56,608 bases of DNA from Lentzea waywayandensis (GCF_900115955.1 NZ_FOYL01000025.1:1-56608); one strand, 5' to 3'. Positions 31,240 through 40,076 are shown, counted from the stretch's first letter. Notes: generated by a model not told the origin, from the sequence alone. Translations and numbers: made by a program.

Positions 31240-33846
31240 TTAGTGGACCAAGGTGAGCACCGTCTCATCGCGAGCACCCCTGACCTGCACCGTTCGGGCG
31301 CGCAGCCAGGCCTCGAAGCGATCTTCGGACAGCGGCCGCGAGATCAGGTAGCCCTGGGCCACGTCGCAGCCCATCCCGACCAGCTGGTCGCGCGCGGCGT
31401 CGTCCTCGACGCCCTCCGCCACGACCACGAGACCGAGCGAGTGCCCGAGCTCCACGATCGACCGCACCACGGCCATGTCGCCAAGATCCGTGCCCATCCC
31501 GAGCACGAACGACTTGTCGATCTTCACCTCGTCGACCGGCAGCTGCCTCAGGTAGGCCAGGGACGAGTAGCCCGTGCCGAAGTCGTCGACCGCCAGCACG
31601 ACACCGATCGCGTGCAGGCGCCGCAGCACCGGCAGAGCGCGCTCAGGATCGGCCATGACGCCGGACTCGGTGAGCTCGAAGGTCAACAGCCCCGACGGCA
31701 CGTCGTGGCGCTGCAGCGCGGCCTCGACGCGGTTCGGGAAGTCCTCGTCGCCCAAAGTGCGAACCGAGAGGTTGACCGCGATGGACATCCGCAGCCCGCG
31801 GTCGAGCCAGCGGCGCACGCGTTCGAGCGCACGGTCCATCACGAAGTCCGTCAACACGTCCACGAGACCGGTGGCCTCGACGGCGGGCACGAACTCGTCC
31901 GGGTCGACGCGGCCGAACTCCGGATGTGTCCAGCGCACCAACGCTTCCGCGCCCACGACCTGACGGGACGGCAGGGCGACCTTCGGCTGGTAGTGCACCG
32001 AGATCTGCCCGGTCTCGACGGCCTGGCGGAACTGCGTGACGAGCTGGAAGCGGCGCAGGAACAGGTGGCCCATCGAAGGCGCGTAGGCCTTCACCGGCGT
32101 GCCCTCGGACGTCGCGCGCACGGCGACATCAGCGCGTTGCAGCAACGCGTCGGGGTCCGGGTCCTCGGTCTCGGAGTCCGCTTTGGACGCGTAGCCCACG
32201 ACCGCGGAGGCCTCGACGGTCAGCCGGTCGACGGGATACGGCACGGAAAGCCCGGCACGCAACCGTTCCGCGGTCTCGTGGGCGGTGGCCGCACGCTCGT
32301 CGTCGAGGTACGCGGCGAACGCGCCACCTTCCAGGCGAGCCAGCGGTACGTCTGCTCCGAGAGCGTCGCGCAGCCGGCGTCCGGCGGCGACGACCATCCG
32401 GTTTCCCCAGGCCTGGCCCAGCGCGTCGGAGACGGTCGACAGGATGTCGAGGTCGATGCGCAGCACCACGCCACTCTGGGACTCGCGCAACGGCTCTGCG
32501 CACGCCTCGCGGAAGCCGGGCCGGTTCAGCAGACCCGTCAGTGGGTCGTGGTAGGCGTCGTGGCGCAGTCGGGCCAGCAGACGCCGGTTGTCGACAGCCG
32601 TCGCGAGGTGCGAGGCCAGGGTCCTGAGCAGCTGGATGTCCGCCTTGCCGAAACCACGCCAGCGAGACAGCCGGTCGTGCGCCTCGACGGCGCCGAGGAG
32701 CTGGGTCGCGCCGCGCAACGGGACGACGAGCGCTTCCTGCGCGTCACGGCGCAGCAGGGCCTCGGTGACGTCCTCGGTCGCGTCGGCCACGCGGTAGTAA
32801 CGGACGTGCGTGCCGGGCAGCTGAAGAACGGGGTCTTCGCGGACGGCACGCGGGTCCGTCGCGGTCATCTCCTCGGGCAGCGGTTCGCCGGCGACGAGGG
32901 TGATCATGGCTTCCTGCGGGTCAGTGCGCAGGCGCAGCACGACCCTGTTGGCGTTGAGCTGCTCGCGGATGCGTTCCGCGATGAGCTGCCACTCGTCCTC
33001 TTCGACGCCCGTGGTGAGGTCGTCGTCAGGCTGGCGCGGACCGGTGCCGTGCTGTCCCGACCTCGCGACACGGAGGCTGACCTCGCTCAGCGCCTCCAGG
33101 TCGCGCTGTTCGCGCAGCAGCCCGGAGTAGGCGAGGTAGGTGGCCACGATGCCCGCGAGCACCAGGATGATCAGGACGCCGCCCCACTCGGTGGTGGCGA
33201 CGATCTGGTAGCCGACGAGGCCGATCGAGGTGTTCAGCAGGGCCACGACCAGCGTCTGCAACACGAGACGGACGCTGTTGCCGACGCGCATCGACTTGCC
33301 CATGAGGCGCAACGCGCAGAGGCCCAGCACGCTCGCGAGGAGCGGCACGGTGATGGTTCCGACGAACGCGCCCGCCCAGAACGGACCGCCGGCGCCGATC
33401 ATCCGGTTCACGGCCTCCGCTGCGGCGAACGCCACGGAGATCTCCATGAACATGAGGCCCGCGTTGTAGACGGCCCTGTCCAGGATCCGCCTGCCGAGCA
33501 ACGTGCCCACGCCGGCGACCACGTGCGCGGCGAGCACGATCTCGAACGGGGCTACCAGCAGGCCCAGTACCAGCGGGATCTCGGTGAAGGAGATCGTCCA
33601 GGCGACGCCGCTGCGGACGTCGACGTTGATCGCGAGCTGTTCCGCCAGCAGAAAGCCGACGACGAGGAGAGGGCCGATCCAGAAGAGGGAGGTGGTCTCC
33701 TTCTCCGGAAGCCAGACTGCGACCATGCCCGCGCATACGACGCCGGCCACCAGGAGGGTGACGGCGAACGCGCTGAACGCGCGGTTGGTCGACTTGGCCG
33801 ACCAGGCGGCCGAGTCCGACACGGGGGCCGACGCTCGGTCGGACAT
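31240..33846 (-). CDS. Membrane c-di-GMP phosphodiesterase with degenerate GGDEF and intact EAL
   Basis: This 868-residue protein has several membrane helices in residues 20-270, a GAF-like region at about 300-430, then a GGDEF domain and an EAL domain. The GGDEF site reads LEGGAFAAYL near residue 507, so the catalytic acidic pair is lost. The EAL site is intact: GAEALVRW near 634, FELTES, DDFGTGYSS near 755, KIDKSFV and VAEGVED. It should therefore degrade c-di-GMP, with the GGDEF part perhaps only binding GTP as a regulatory site. ATG 33846 has GAGGAGG just upstream. tRNA genes follow downstream. Confidence 0.93.
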   Translation of the reverse strand: MSDRASAPVSDSAAWSAKSTNRAFSAFAVTLLVAGVVCAGMVAVWLPEKETTSLFWIGPLLVVGFLLAEQLAINVDVRSGVAWTISFTEIPLVLGLLVAPFEIVLAAHVVAGVGTLLGRRILDRAVYNAGLMFMEISVAFAAAEAVNRMIGAGGPFWAGAFVGTITVPLLASVLGLCALRLMGKSMRVGNSVRLVLQTLVVALLNTSIGLVGYQIVATTEWGGVLIILVLAGIVATYLAYSGLLREQRDLEALSEVSLRVARSGQHGTGPRQPDDDLTTGVEEDEWQLIAERIREQLNANRVVLRLRTDPQEAMITLVAGEPLPEEMTATDPRAVREDPVLQLPGTHVRYYRVADATEDVTEALLRRDAQEALVVPLRGATQLLGAVEAHDRLSRWRGFGKADIQLLRTLASHLATAVDNRRLLARLRHDAYHDPLTGLLNRPGFREACAEPLRESQSGVVLRIDLDILSTVSDALGQAWGNRMVVAAGRRLRDALGADVPLARLEGGAFAAYLDDERAATAHETAERLRAGLSVPYPVDRLTVEASAVVGYASKADSETEDPDPDALLQRADVAVRATSEGTPVKAYAPSMGHLFLRRFQLVTQFRQAVETGQISVHYQPKVALPSRQVVGAEALVRWTHPEFGRVDPDEFVPAVEATGLVDVLTDFVMDRALERVRRWLDRGLRMSIAVNLSVRTLGDEDFPNRVEAALQRHDVPSGLLTFELTESGVMADPERALPVLRRLHAIGVVLAVDDFGTGYSSLAYLRQLPVDEVKIDKSFVLGMGTDLGDMAVVRSIVELGHSLGLVVVAEGVEDDAARDQLVGMGCDVAQGYLISRPLSEDRFEAWLRARTVQVRGARDETVLTLVH

Positions 33847-34004
33847 CCAGCCTCCTCGTCGGCCTGGGTGGGGGAACCTCTAGGCGTGACTGAGGGGTCC
33901 CGCACTTGGCGATCAGGACCCCTCCAGGGGCACCAATGTACCCCGCTCGGGGGACGAAATGGCAGGTCGAGCACGTCTAGTGACATCGATTCACCCAGAC
34001 GTGG

Positions 34005-34757
34005 CTACACGGCGAGGTGTCCCCGGAGCACCGTCACGGCCTGCCCCGAGAGCAGTACGCGATCTTGCGCGAGGGTCGTCCTGACGACCCCTCCGCGCGG
34101 CGACGCCTGCTCCGCCAGCAGGTCAGCCCGCTTGAGCCGAGGCACCCAATAGGACGCAAGGGTGCAGTGGGCCGATCCGGTGACGGGGTCCTCCGGGATG
34201 CCGAAGGCCGGATAGAAACACCGGCTGACGATGTCCGCGTCGCCGTCGCCGACGGCCGTCACGATTACTCCGCGTGACGGGATTTGGCCCAGTCCTTGGA
34301 CATCAGGTCGCAAGGAACGGACTTCCGCGGCGCTCTCCAACTCGATCAGGTAGTCGAAGCGCCCGCGCGACACGGACTTGATCGTCGCATGTGGCAGCGC
34401 TTCCGCTAGACCGATTGGCGGGTCAGTCAACTCTGGAGGGTCCGCGGGGAAGTCCATCCGGATCCATCCATCGTCATTTGCGCATGTGAGCACCCCACTA
34501 CGCGTGGTGAACGCCTGCTCTCCGCCCAGGACGTGCGCGGTGGCGAGGGTGGCGTGCCCGCAGAGGTCCACCTCGACCTCGGGCGTGAACCAGCGGAGGT
34601 GGTTGTCCGGGGTGACGAAGGCCGTCTCGGCGTGCTTCATCTCGGCGGCGACGTGCTGCATCCACGCGTCGTCGCGCGGTTCGGTGAGGAGCACGACTCC
34701 GGCAGGGTTGCCCGCGAAGGGCCGGTTGGTGAACGAATCCACGACGAAGATCTCCAC
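34005..34757 (-). CDS. PhzF-family isomerase
   Basis: This 250-residue PhzF/diaminopimelate-epimerase-fold protein has NRPFAGNPAGVVLL, MKHAETAFV with the catalytic-type Glu, DLCGHATLATAHVL and FGIPEDPVTGSAHCTLASYW. The family includes phenazine isomerase and many enzymes of unknown substrate. No phenazine genes are nearby, so a specific function is not claimed. It starts 29 bases from the divergent GNAT gene. Confidence 0.92.
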   Translation of the reverse strand: MEIFVVDSFTNRPFAGNPAGVVLLTEPRDDAWMQHVAAEMKHAETAFVTPDNHLRWFTPEVEVDLCGHATLATAHVLGGEQAFTTRSGVLTCANDDGWIRMDFPADPPELTDPPIGLAEALPHATIKSVSRGRFDYLIELESAAEVRSLRPDVQGLGQIPSRGVIVTAVGDGDADIVSRCFYPAFGIPEDPVTGSAHCTLASYWVPRLKRADLLAEQASPRGGVVRTTLAQDRVLLSGQAVTVLRGHLAV

Positions 34758-34786
34758 AGCCCGACCCTGCCATGCTCAGATGGGGC

Positions 34787-35605
34787 GTGACCGAGACTTT
34801 CTCTTACCGCGAGACAGATCCGGACTCCCTCCTTCTCACCTGGGGCGCCCGGCGCACGCACAGCCTGCTCTGGCAGCCCGGCTGCGACCTGCCGGCGTTG
34901 CTCGACGAGTGGGAGACCCGTCTCACCGGCCTGGACGACCTGGAGACCGTGGCGATCGTGACCGTGCCGAGCCACGAGACCGCCGACGCGCTGCCGTTGG
35001 TCCACCACGGCTTCGCGCCGCTCACGGTGATCGCCGAACGCCTCGCCGGCCGCTCCCCCGCCGCGCGGCCGTCCGGCGTGGACATCCGCCCCGCGACGTC
35101 CGCTGACCTGGACGTCGCCGTCGAACTGAACATGCACACCGTCCGGTACGACACGGCGTTCGGTCTGGTCACCGAACGCCCGAACACCGCGGAACACCTG
35201 CGGACCGCGCTGGCCGAGGTGATCGATCGCGACCACGAGGCGATGTGGCTCGCCGTCCTGGACGACACGCCCGTCGGCATGATCTACGTCGACATGCCGC
35301 AGGACGCGGGGTGGATGGAGCGGTTCGCCACGGCGCGCCCGTTCGCGTACCTCGGGCATCTCGGCGTCCGGCCGGACGTGCGGGGCAGTGGAGCGGGCAG
35401 TGCTCTCGCGGCACACGCGCACTCCGTCCTGGACGAGGCCGGTGTGGCGTCGACGCTGCTCCACCACGCTCTGCCGAACCCGCGCTCGACGCCGTTCTGG
35501 TACTCGAACGGCTACCGGCCGCGCTGGACGGTCTGGGCTCGCCGCCCCGCGTTGCGCTCTTCTTCCGGCGTGTCTTCGCAACCCGATCGGCCTAGTGAGA
35601 CATGA
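34787..35605 (+). CDS. GNAT-family N-acetyltransferase
   Basis: A C-terminal GNAT domain is visible with the acetyl-CoA loop HLGVRPDVRGSGAGSALAAHA and later NPRSTPFWYSNGYRP. The N-terminal ~110 residues may be a degenerate second GNAT domain. GTG 34787 (VTETFSYRETDP) or ATG 34772 are possible starts; neither has a decisive SD. It is divergent from phzF-like. The substrate is unknown. Confidence 0.85.
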   Translation: MTETFSYRETDPDSLLLTWGARRTHSLLWQPGCDLPALLDEWETRLTGLDDLETVAIVTVPSHETADALPLVHHGFAPLTVIAERLAGRSPAARPSGVDIRPATSADLDVAVELNMHTVRYDTAFGLVTERPNTAEHLRTALAEVIDRDHEAMWLAVLDDTPVGMIYVDMPQDAGWMERFATARPFAYLGHLGVRPDVRGSGAGSALAAHAHSVLDEAGVASTLLHHALPNPRSTPFWYSNGYRPRWTVWARRPALRSSSGVSSQPDRPSET

Positions 35606-35715
35606 TCTACCCGTTCACACAAGCGAAGAACCCAAACGAGCCCGTACTTGTGGAACGAATCCGGCCTCTATATCGACAAAGGGGTTAGCGGATTCGAACA
35701 CTCCTGGGGGTCGAC

Positions 35716-35952
35716 ATGGAACTCAGCGGAAGAGCAAGAGCGATGCTGCGGGCTGTCGCCGCGGGACGCGCCGAGGTCACAGGCGGGGTAGAGCCCGATC
35801 TGTACGTCGACGGACTGCCCTGCTGTGACCAGACGGCGACGCATGACCTCGTGCACGCGGGACTGCTGCGCCCTTCGCAGCCAACGAGCTTCGGCCTTCG
35901 CGTCTGTGCGGAACTGACCGACGACGGCCGGGCGGCACTCGCCGCAATCTGA
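35716..35952 (+). CDS. Small protein, winged-helix-like, unknown
   Basis: This 78-residue protein (MELSGRARAMLRAVAAGRAE) ends with LRVCAELTDDGRAALAAI, which resembles the tail of a winged helix (LTDDGRAAL). It has a CC pair (LPCCDQTATHDLVHAGLLRP). It could be a single-domain DNA-binding protein. The start follows CTGGGGG weakly. A LexA-type box lies 24 bases past its stop. Confidence 0.6.
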   Translation: MELSGRARAMLRAVAAGRAEVTGGVEPDLYVDGLPCCDQTATHDLVHAGLLRPSQPTSFGLRVCAELTDDGRAALAAI

Positions 35953-35975
35953 TCGGCGTGTTGATCGCCCAGTGA

Positions 35976-35991
35976 TCGAACATCTGTTCGA
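35976..35991. promoter_or_regulatory. SOS (LexA) box
   Basis: TCGAAC, ATCT, GTTCGA is a perfect match to the actinobacterial LexA consensus TCGAAC-N4-GTTCGA. TATGCT follows at 35999-36004 on the plus strand, 17 bases past the first half-site, in -10 position. No protein gene follows on that strand. The next feature is a strong hairpin at 36010-36057. Confidence 0.6.
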
Positions 35992-36009
35992 CATGGGGTA
36001 TGCTCCGCG

Positions 36010-36057
36010 CTGAAGCCGGCACGCAAGAGAGAGGAAGCTCTTGCGCGCCGGCTTCAA
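36010..36057. terminator. Terminator hairpin between convergent genes
   Basis: Arms TGAAGCCGGC plus CGCAAGAG pair with CTCTTGCG plus GCCGGCTTCA, giving about 18 pairs with one mismatch. It lies between the small protein gene and the AhpD-like gene and can end both. The box at 35976 lies immediately before it, so it could also be the body or end of a short RNA. Confidence 0.7.
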
Positions 36058-36063
36058 CTTTCC

Positions 36064-36489
36064 TCAGGCGACCTTCTGCTGCGTGGCGACGTTCATGCGG
36101 TTCCACAGGTTGATCGCGCCGATGGCGATCACGAGGCCCGCGAGCTCCTTCTCGCTGTAGTGCTTCGCGGCCTCGTCCCACACGTCGTCGCTCACGTGCA
36201 CGTGGGTGATCTGCTCGGCGAGCGCGAACCCGGCCTTCTCGGCGTCGCTGTAGTACGGCACGTCCCGCCACCCCGCGACGGCGTAGACCTTCTCGTCCGC
36301 CACGTGCGCCTGGCGCAGCAGCTTGGTGTGGTAGTCGATGCACATGCCGCAGCCGTTCATGATGCTGACCCGCAGGCAGATCAACTCGACGTAGTCCTTG
36401 TCCAGGCCCGTCTTCGCCGCTGCTTCCGACAGATCCAGCAGCGCCTTCATCGCGCCTGGCACGGACATCATCGGGTTGGCGATCCTCAT
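36064..36489 (-). CDS. AhpD-like carboxymuconolactone decarboxylase-family protein
   Basis: This 141-residue protein carries the exact AhpD motif E-x11-C-x2-C-x3-H (ELICLRVSIMNGCGMCIDYH). That is the redox-active CxxC with the His relay of alkylhydroperoxidase-type enzymes. GGAG lies seven bases upstream of ATG 36489. It follows the SDR and IRED genes in the same direction after 77 bases, so it may share their transcript and deal with an oxidised by-product. Confidence 0.9.
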   Translation of the reverse strand: MRIANPMMSVPGAMKALLDLSEAAAKTGLDKDYVELICLRVSIMNGCGMCIDYHTKLLRQAHVADEKVYAVAGWRDVPYYSDAEKAGFALAEQITHVHVSDDVWDEAAKHYSEKELAGLVIAIGAINLWNRMNVATQQKVA

Positions 36490-36566
36490 CTTCGTTCTCC
36501 TTCGTCGTCTTCTGTCTGGTCGACCCGGCAGCGGACGAAGGTGTGACAGGTTGCCCGAAGATTTTT

Positions 36567-37301
36567 CTAGGCGCTGATCCCCTGGCCGAGCCCACCGTCG
36601 ACGGACAGGTCGGCGCCGGTGGTGAAGGTCGCGTCGAACGCGAGGAAGAGCACGGCGTCGGCGACCTCGTCGGCGGTGCCGTGCCGCTTGAGCGGCGTGA
36701 TCCGGTCGCCTTCCTCCTTGAACTGCTGGAGGGTCTCCTCCGGCAGGCCCGTGACGCCCATCGACGGGGTGTCGATGAAGCCGGGGCTGACGACGTTGAC
36801 CCTGATGTTCCTGGGCGCGAGCTCGGCGGCGAACGACCTGCCGAACGACCGCACCGCCGCCTTCGCCCCGGAGTAGGCGCTCATCCCCACGGCGCCGCCC
36901 GTCTGCGCGACCGACGTGGTGAAGACGATCGAGCCGCCTTCCTTGATCAGCGGCGCGAGCCTCTGGGCGGTGAAGAACGCGCCCTTGGTGTTCACGTCGA
37001 ACGTGCGGTCGTAGTCGTCCTCGGTGACGTCCGGGATCTCGAACAGCGTCGCGTAGCCGACGTTGATGAAGAGCAGGTCGATGTCGCCCAGCCGTTCCTG
37101 GGTCTCGTTCTTGAGCGCGGTGACGTCGTCGAGGTTCGCCGCGTCCGACGCGATGGCGTGCGCCTTGATGCCCTCGGCCTTCTCCGTGCTCCGCCCTGTC
37201 AGCAGCACCTCGGCGCCGCCGTCGATCAGCTTGTCCACCACCGCGCGTCCCATGCCGTGCGTGCCGCCCGTGACGACGGCCTTCTTGCCCAGGTACTTCA
37301 C
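36567..37301 (-). CDS. Short-chain dehydrogenase/reductase
   Basis: This 244-residue classical SDR has the cofactor motif TGGTHGMGRA, then LLFINVG (in place of NNAG), the catalytic Ser and Tyr-x3-Lys (TTSVAQTGGAVGMSAYSGAK), and VNVVSPGFIDTPS. GTG 37301 overlaps the IRED stop in a GTGA, so the two genes are translationally coupled. An Arg after the loop (GRSTEKA) suggests NADPH. The substrate is unknown. Confidence 0.92.
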   Translation of the reverse strand: MKYLGKKAVVTGGTHGMGRAVVDKLIDGGAEVLLTGRSTEKAEGIKAHAIASDAANLDDVTALKNETQERLGDIDLLFINVGYATLFEIPDVTEDDYDRTFDVNTKGAFFTAQRLAPLIKEGGSIVFTTSVAQTGGAVGMSAYSGAKAAVRSFGRSFAAELAPRNIRVNVVSPGFIDTPSMGVTGLPEETLQQFKEEGDRITPLKRHGTADEVADAVLFLAFDATFTTGADLSVDGGLGQGISA

Positions 37302-38122
37302 TTCCGGATCTCCTCGATGACGCTCGCGATGCTGTGCGCGCCGTGGCCGCTGCGCTGGGCGCGTTCGAACAGGTCGTGCAGGGCCTGCGGAATGGTGGTG
37401 TCGAGGCCTTGTTCGCTGTTGGCCTCGGTGAGCAGGCGCAGTCCGGACACGTTGATGTCCAGCGCGGACACGTCGGTCTCGTAGTTCCGGCTCTGGGTCA
37501 CCGCGCCCATCTCGGGCAACATGGCGCCGAGCTCGTTCAGCCAGCCCGCGGCCATCGGCGTGAACAGCGCCGGCGCGATGCCGTAGGTGCCCATCAACGC
37601 GACCGCCTGCAGATAGCCGCCGAAGGTCGCCCACATGATGCCGAGCAGGGCCAGGTCGTAGGACGCGGCGAGCCCGGCGTCCTCACCGACGTGCACCGGC
37701 TCACCGAACGCGTCGAGCACGTAGTGGTTCTCGTTGCCGCTGAACAGGATCCGTGCGCTTTCCGTACCGATCTGCTGCGGCACGGCCATGATCACGCCGT
37801 CGACGTACTCGACCCCGTTGGTCTTCGCCCACTGCGCGGTGGCACGAGCCTGCTCCGGCGTACCGGACGTCAGGTTGACCAGTGTCTTGATCTCGTTGGT
37901 GAGCAACGGTTGCTGAACGTCGTAAGTGGACAGACAGGTGACGACGACGTCGCTCTTGAACGCTTCTGCTGTTGTCTTGACTCGCTTCGTGTTCGCTGGC
38001 GTCGGCTTGCCCTCGGACCTGTTCCACACGGTCACTTCGTAGCCCTCTTCGACGAGGGCCTTCGCCAGCGCGCTGCCCATCAGCCCGAGGCCGAGCACGC
38101 TCACGGTTTTCTTGATCCCCAT
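37298..38122 (-). CDS. Imine reductase-like oxidoreductase
   Basis: This 274-residue protein has the IRED layout: GLGLMGSALAKALVEEGYEV with VWNRSEGKPT (NADPH type), LVNLTSGTPEQA, MAVPQQIGTE, then ASYDLALLGIMWATFGGYLQ. Asp156 sits in the YDxA motif where R-type IREDs have their candidate proton donor. It starts at ATG 38122 and heads the IRED-SDR-AhpD gene set. An HxlR regulator is divergent. It is about the same architecture as the gene at 24756-25625. Confidence 0.9.
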   Translation of the reverse strand: MGIKKTVSVLGLGLMGSALAKALVEEGYEVTVWNRSEGKPTPANTKRVKTTAEAFKSDVVVTCLSTYDVQQPLLTNEIKTLVNLTSGTPEQARATAQWAKTNGVEYVDGVIMAVPQQIGTESARILFSGNENHYVLDAFGEPVHVGEDAGLAASYDLALLGIMWATFGGYLQAVALMGTYGIAPALFTPMAAGWLNELGAMLPEMGAVTQSRNYETDVSALDINVSGLRLLTEANSEQGLDTTIPQALHDLFERAQRSGHGAHSIASVIEEIRK

Positions 38123-38159
38123 GGCCTGAATGCTCGTTCCAGCACACACCGAACGACAA

Positions 38160-38182
38160 GTACCTACTATTTTGTCAGGTAC
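38160..38182. promoter_or_regulatory. HxlR operator candidate
   Basis: GTACCT-N11-AGGTAC is a perfect dyad in the 83-base gap between the divergent IRED and HxlR genes. HxlR-family sites are typically inverted repeats with a similar A/T-rich centre. It could serve as the operator for both promoters. Confidence 0.6.
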
Positions 38183-38205
38183 CCACTTTTCGGTAAGGAT
38201 CCTGG

Positions 38206-38559
38206 ATGAAGCCACGGCAGTACGCGTGCGGCCTCGACGCGGCGATCGACGTGATCGGCGGCCGCTGGAAAGCGCTGATCCTCTGGGCACTGCACCACGG
38301 CCCGATGCGCACGGGCGAACTACGCCGGTCCGTGTCGGGCATCAGCGAGAAAATGCTCATCCAGGTGCTGCGCGAGATGGAAGCGGACGAGATCGTGCAC
38401 CGCGAGGTGTTCCACGAGGTACCGCCACGCGTCGAGTACTCACTGACCCCGCTGGGCGTGCGCCTGAACGAGGCGCTGCTCCCGTTGGGAGGCTGGGGTG
38501 AGGACAACATGAAGGCGATCGCGCACCGCCGAGGCGTCGAGCCGGCACCTAGGCATTGA
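38206..38559 (+). CDS. HxlR-family transcriptional regulator
   Basis: This 117-residue winged-helix regulator has the family core: GGRWKALILWALHHGPMRTG, ELRRSVSGISEKMLIQVLRE and VEYSLTPLG. HxlR proteins often sense reactive aldehydes or thiol stress; one Cys (YACGLDAA) near the N-terminus is where sensing cysteines occur. It probably controls the divergent IRED-SDR-AhpD genes through the dyad at 38160. Confidence 0.92.
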   Translation: MKPRQYACGLDAAIDVIGGRWKALILWALHHGPMRTGELRRSVSGISEKMLIQVLREMEADEIVHREVFHEVPPRVEYSLTPLGVRLNEALLPLGGWGEDNMKAIAHRRGVEPAPRH

Positions 38560-39367
38560 GCAGCAGGCGCTCAGCCCACTGCGGCAGCTCATAACCACGG
38601 GCCGCGGCAGCCTCCCGCACACGGACCCGAAGCGGTCCGGGCAGTCGGGCGACGTCCATCCGTTGCTTGATGCGGCTCTTGTCCACCAACAGGATTCGTG
38701 CCGCACCCACGTCGTGGCGTTCGTCGGCCTGAGCGCTGTGCAGAGCGGCGACGATCTCCGCGATCGGCACGTCGCGCAGGACCAGTCCGGGAACGTCCTC
38801 GTACGGCGGGGACTTCGTCTGGTTGCCCATCCCGGCCGCACACCACGCCAGCAACTGCAGCACGCCGGTCACGGAGTCGACGCTCCGCATCCGTTCGCGC
38901 GCCTCGACCACGTGCTTGGAGTCGGCGGCCATCGGCCAGTGGCCGACGAGATCCCCGGCCATCTCCTCCAGCGCAGGCGGTATCGCCGCCTTCCACGCCT
39001 GCCACTCCGGCCGTTCGTCGCTGCTCAGCAACGGCCCGGGCAAGCCGTGCTCTCCAAGCCAGCGCAACAACTCCGCGCCGTCCGCGAGATCCGCGTGACC
39101 GCTCTCCCACTGCCAGGCGAGCATGATCCCGTGGTGCAGAACGACAACAGTGAGACGTTCACCGTGCGCATCGAAGAACTCGAACCGCACCTGCCCGCGA
39201 CACGCGCACACGACGCCCGGCAACGACTCGACCGCCATAGCGGCGCGCAGGCCGTCGAGCACACCTGGACGCGTCAGGTCGACGACGATCTCGCCGTACC
39301 ACTCGATCTCGGAGACCCGGACGCTCGACGCGGTGCGCAGCACGTCGTCCAGTGCCGAGAGCGTCAC
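38549..39367 (-). CDS. Protein of unknown function coupled to PP2C-like gene
   Basis: GTG 39367 (VTLSALDDVLRTASSVRVSE) forms a GTGA overlap with the upstream PP2C-like stop, giving 272 residues. It is soluble and Trp-rich in the middle (MLAWQWESGHADLADGAELL), with a final helical, basic part (RLPGPLRVRVREAAAARGYE). No family is recognised. Translational coupling suggests that it works with the phosphatase. Confidence 0.75.
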   Translation of the reverse strand: MTLSALDDVLRTASSVRVSEIEWYGEIVVDLTRPGVLDGLRAAMAVESLPGVVCACRGQVRFEFFDAHGERLTVVVLHHGIMLAWQWESGHADLADGAELLRWLGEHGLPGPLLSSDERPEWQAWKAAIPPALEEMAGDLVGHWPMAADSKHVVEARERMRSVDSVTGVLQLLAWCAAGMGNQTKSPPYEDVPGLVLRDVPIAEIVAALHSAQADERHDVGAARILLVDKSRIKQRMDVARLPGPLRVRVREAAAARGYELPQWAERLLLNA

Positions 39368-40041
39368 CGATCGAGATAGACGACAGTGGCGTCGTCGGAA
39401 ATCTTCTTGCGCGGCCAATCGACGGCCTTGGCGTCTTCCTTTTCGACCGCGCGCATTCTCCGGATCAAGTCATCCGGCCCGTTCGCCGCCATCAGTTCGA
39501 GCGCCTGACGCCAATCGAAGAGATTGAACAGGTCGACCGCACGAGCGGCACCATCAGAGAGCACAGCAACGCGCCGCACGTCCTGCACCGGCACCTCACC
39601 AGTGAGCGCGTGCTCGACGTCAACGACCTTCGCACCGGCCGTGCGCTTCGTCTGCGTATCGCTCACCACGAGCAACTCGTTCTTGGTGTCGACCACGACC
39701 GTGGCGTCCCCGAGCACCAGGTATCGCAGCACGTCGCCCTTGGTCTGCACCATCGCGATCGCCACGCTGGGCGAGTCCGGATGATCGAGGTCGCACGTAC
39801 CGGAGTGCAGCTCAGCGGCCTGCGCGATCGCTTCCTTCAGCGCCACGGCCGGCTCGAGATGCGCAAAGCGCAAGATCTCCGCGGAGAGCTGGTCGGCGAA
39901 CCAGCCGACCCCGTGCTCACACCCGGTCTCGGGCTTCGCCGTCACGCCGTCGAGCACGGCGAGCAGGTTCGGGCCGACGAGCGCGCGGTCCTCGCTCGGT
40001 GCCGTTGTCCGGCCGGCTTCGGTAGCCATCTGCGTACGCAC
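39364..40041 (-). CDS. PP2C-like serine/threonine phosphatase
   Basis: This 225-residue protein has the PP2C metal-site pattern: LLAVLDGV, LGDATVVV, AVLSDGAARAVD and DDATVVYLDR. GTG 40041 is chosen because GAGGGGG lies six bases upstream; the ATG four codons later is possible. It is shorter than usual PP2C proteins and lacks an N-terminal regulatory domain. Its stop overlaps the start of the unknown partner gene. Confidence 0.8.
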   Translation of the reverse strand: MRTQMATEAGRTTAPSEDRALVGPNLLAVLDGVTAKPETGCEHGVGWFADQLSAEILRFAHLEPAVALKEAIAQAAELHSGTCDLDHPDSPSVAIAMVQTKGDVLRYLVLGDATVVVDTKNELLVVSDTQTKRTAGAKVVDVEHALTGEVPVQDVRRVAVLSDGAARAVDLFNLFDWRQALELMAANGPDDLIRRMRAVEKEDAKAVDWPRKKISDDATVVYLDR

Positions 40042-40076
40042 TGAGATCCCCCTCGGTCCGATACGACGGTACGACG

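Noticed and set aside
31180..34152. 990-residue plus-strand open frame across the GGDEF-EAL gene
   Set aside because: Shadow of the minus-strand gene, whose motifs are clear.
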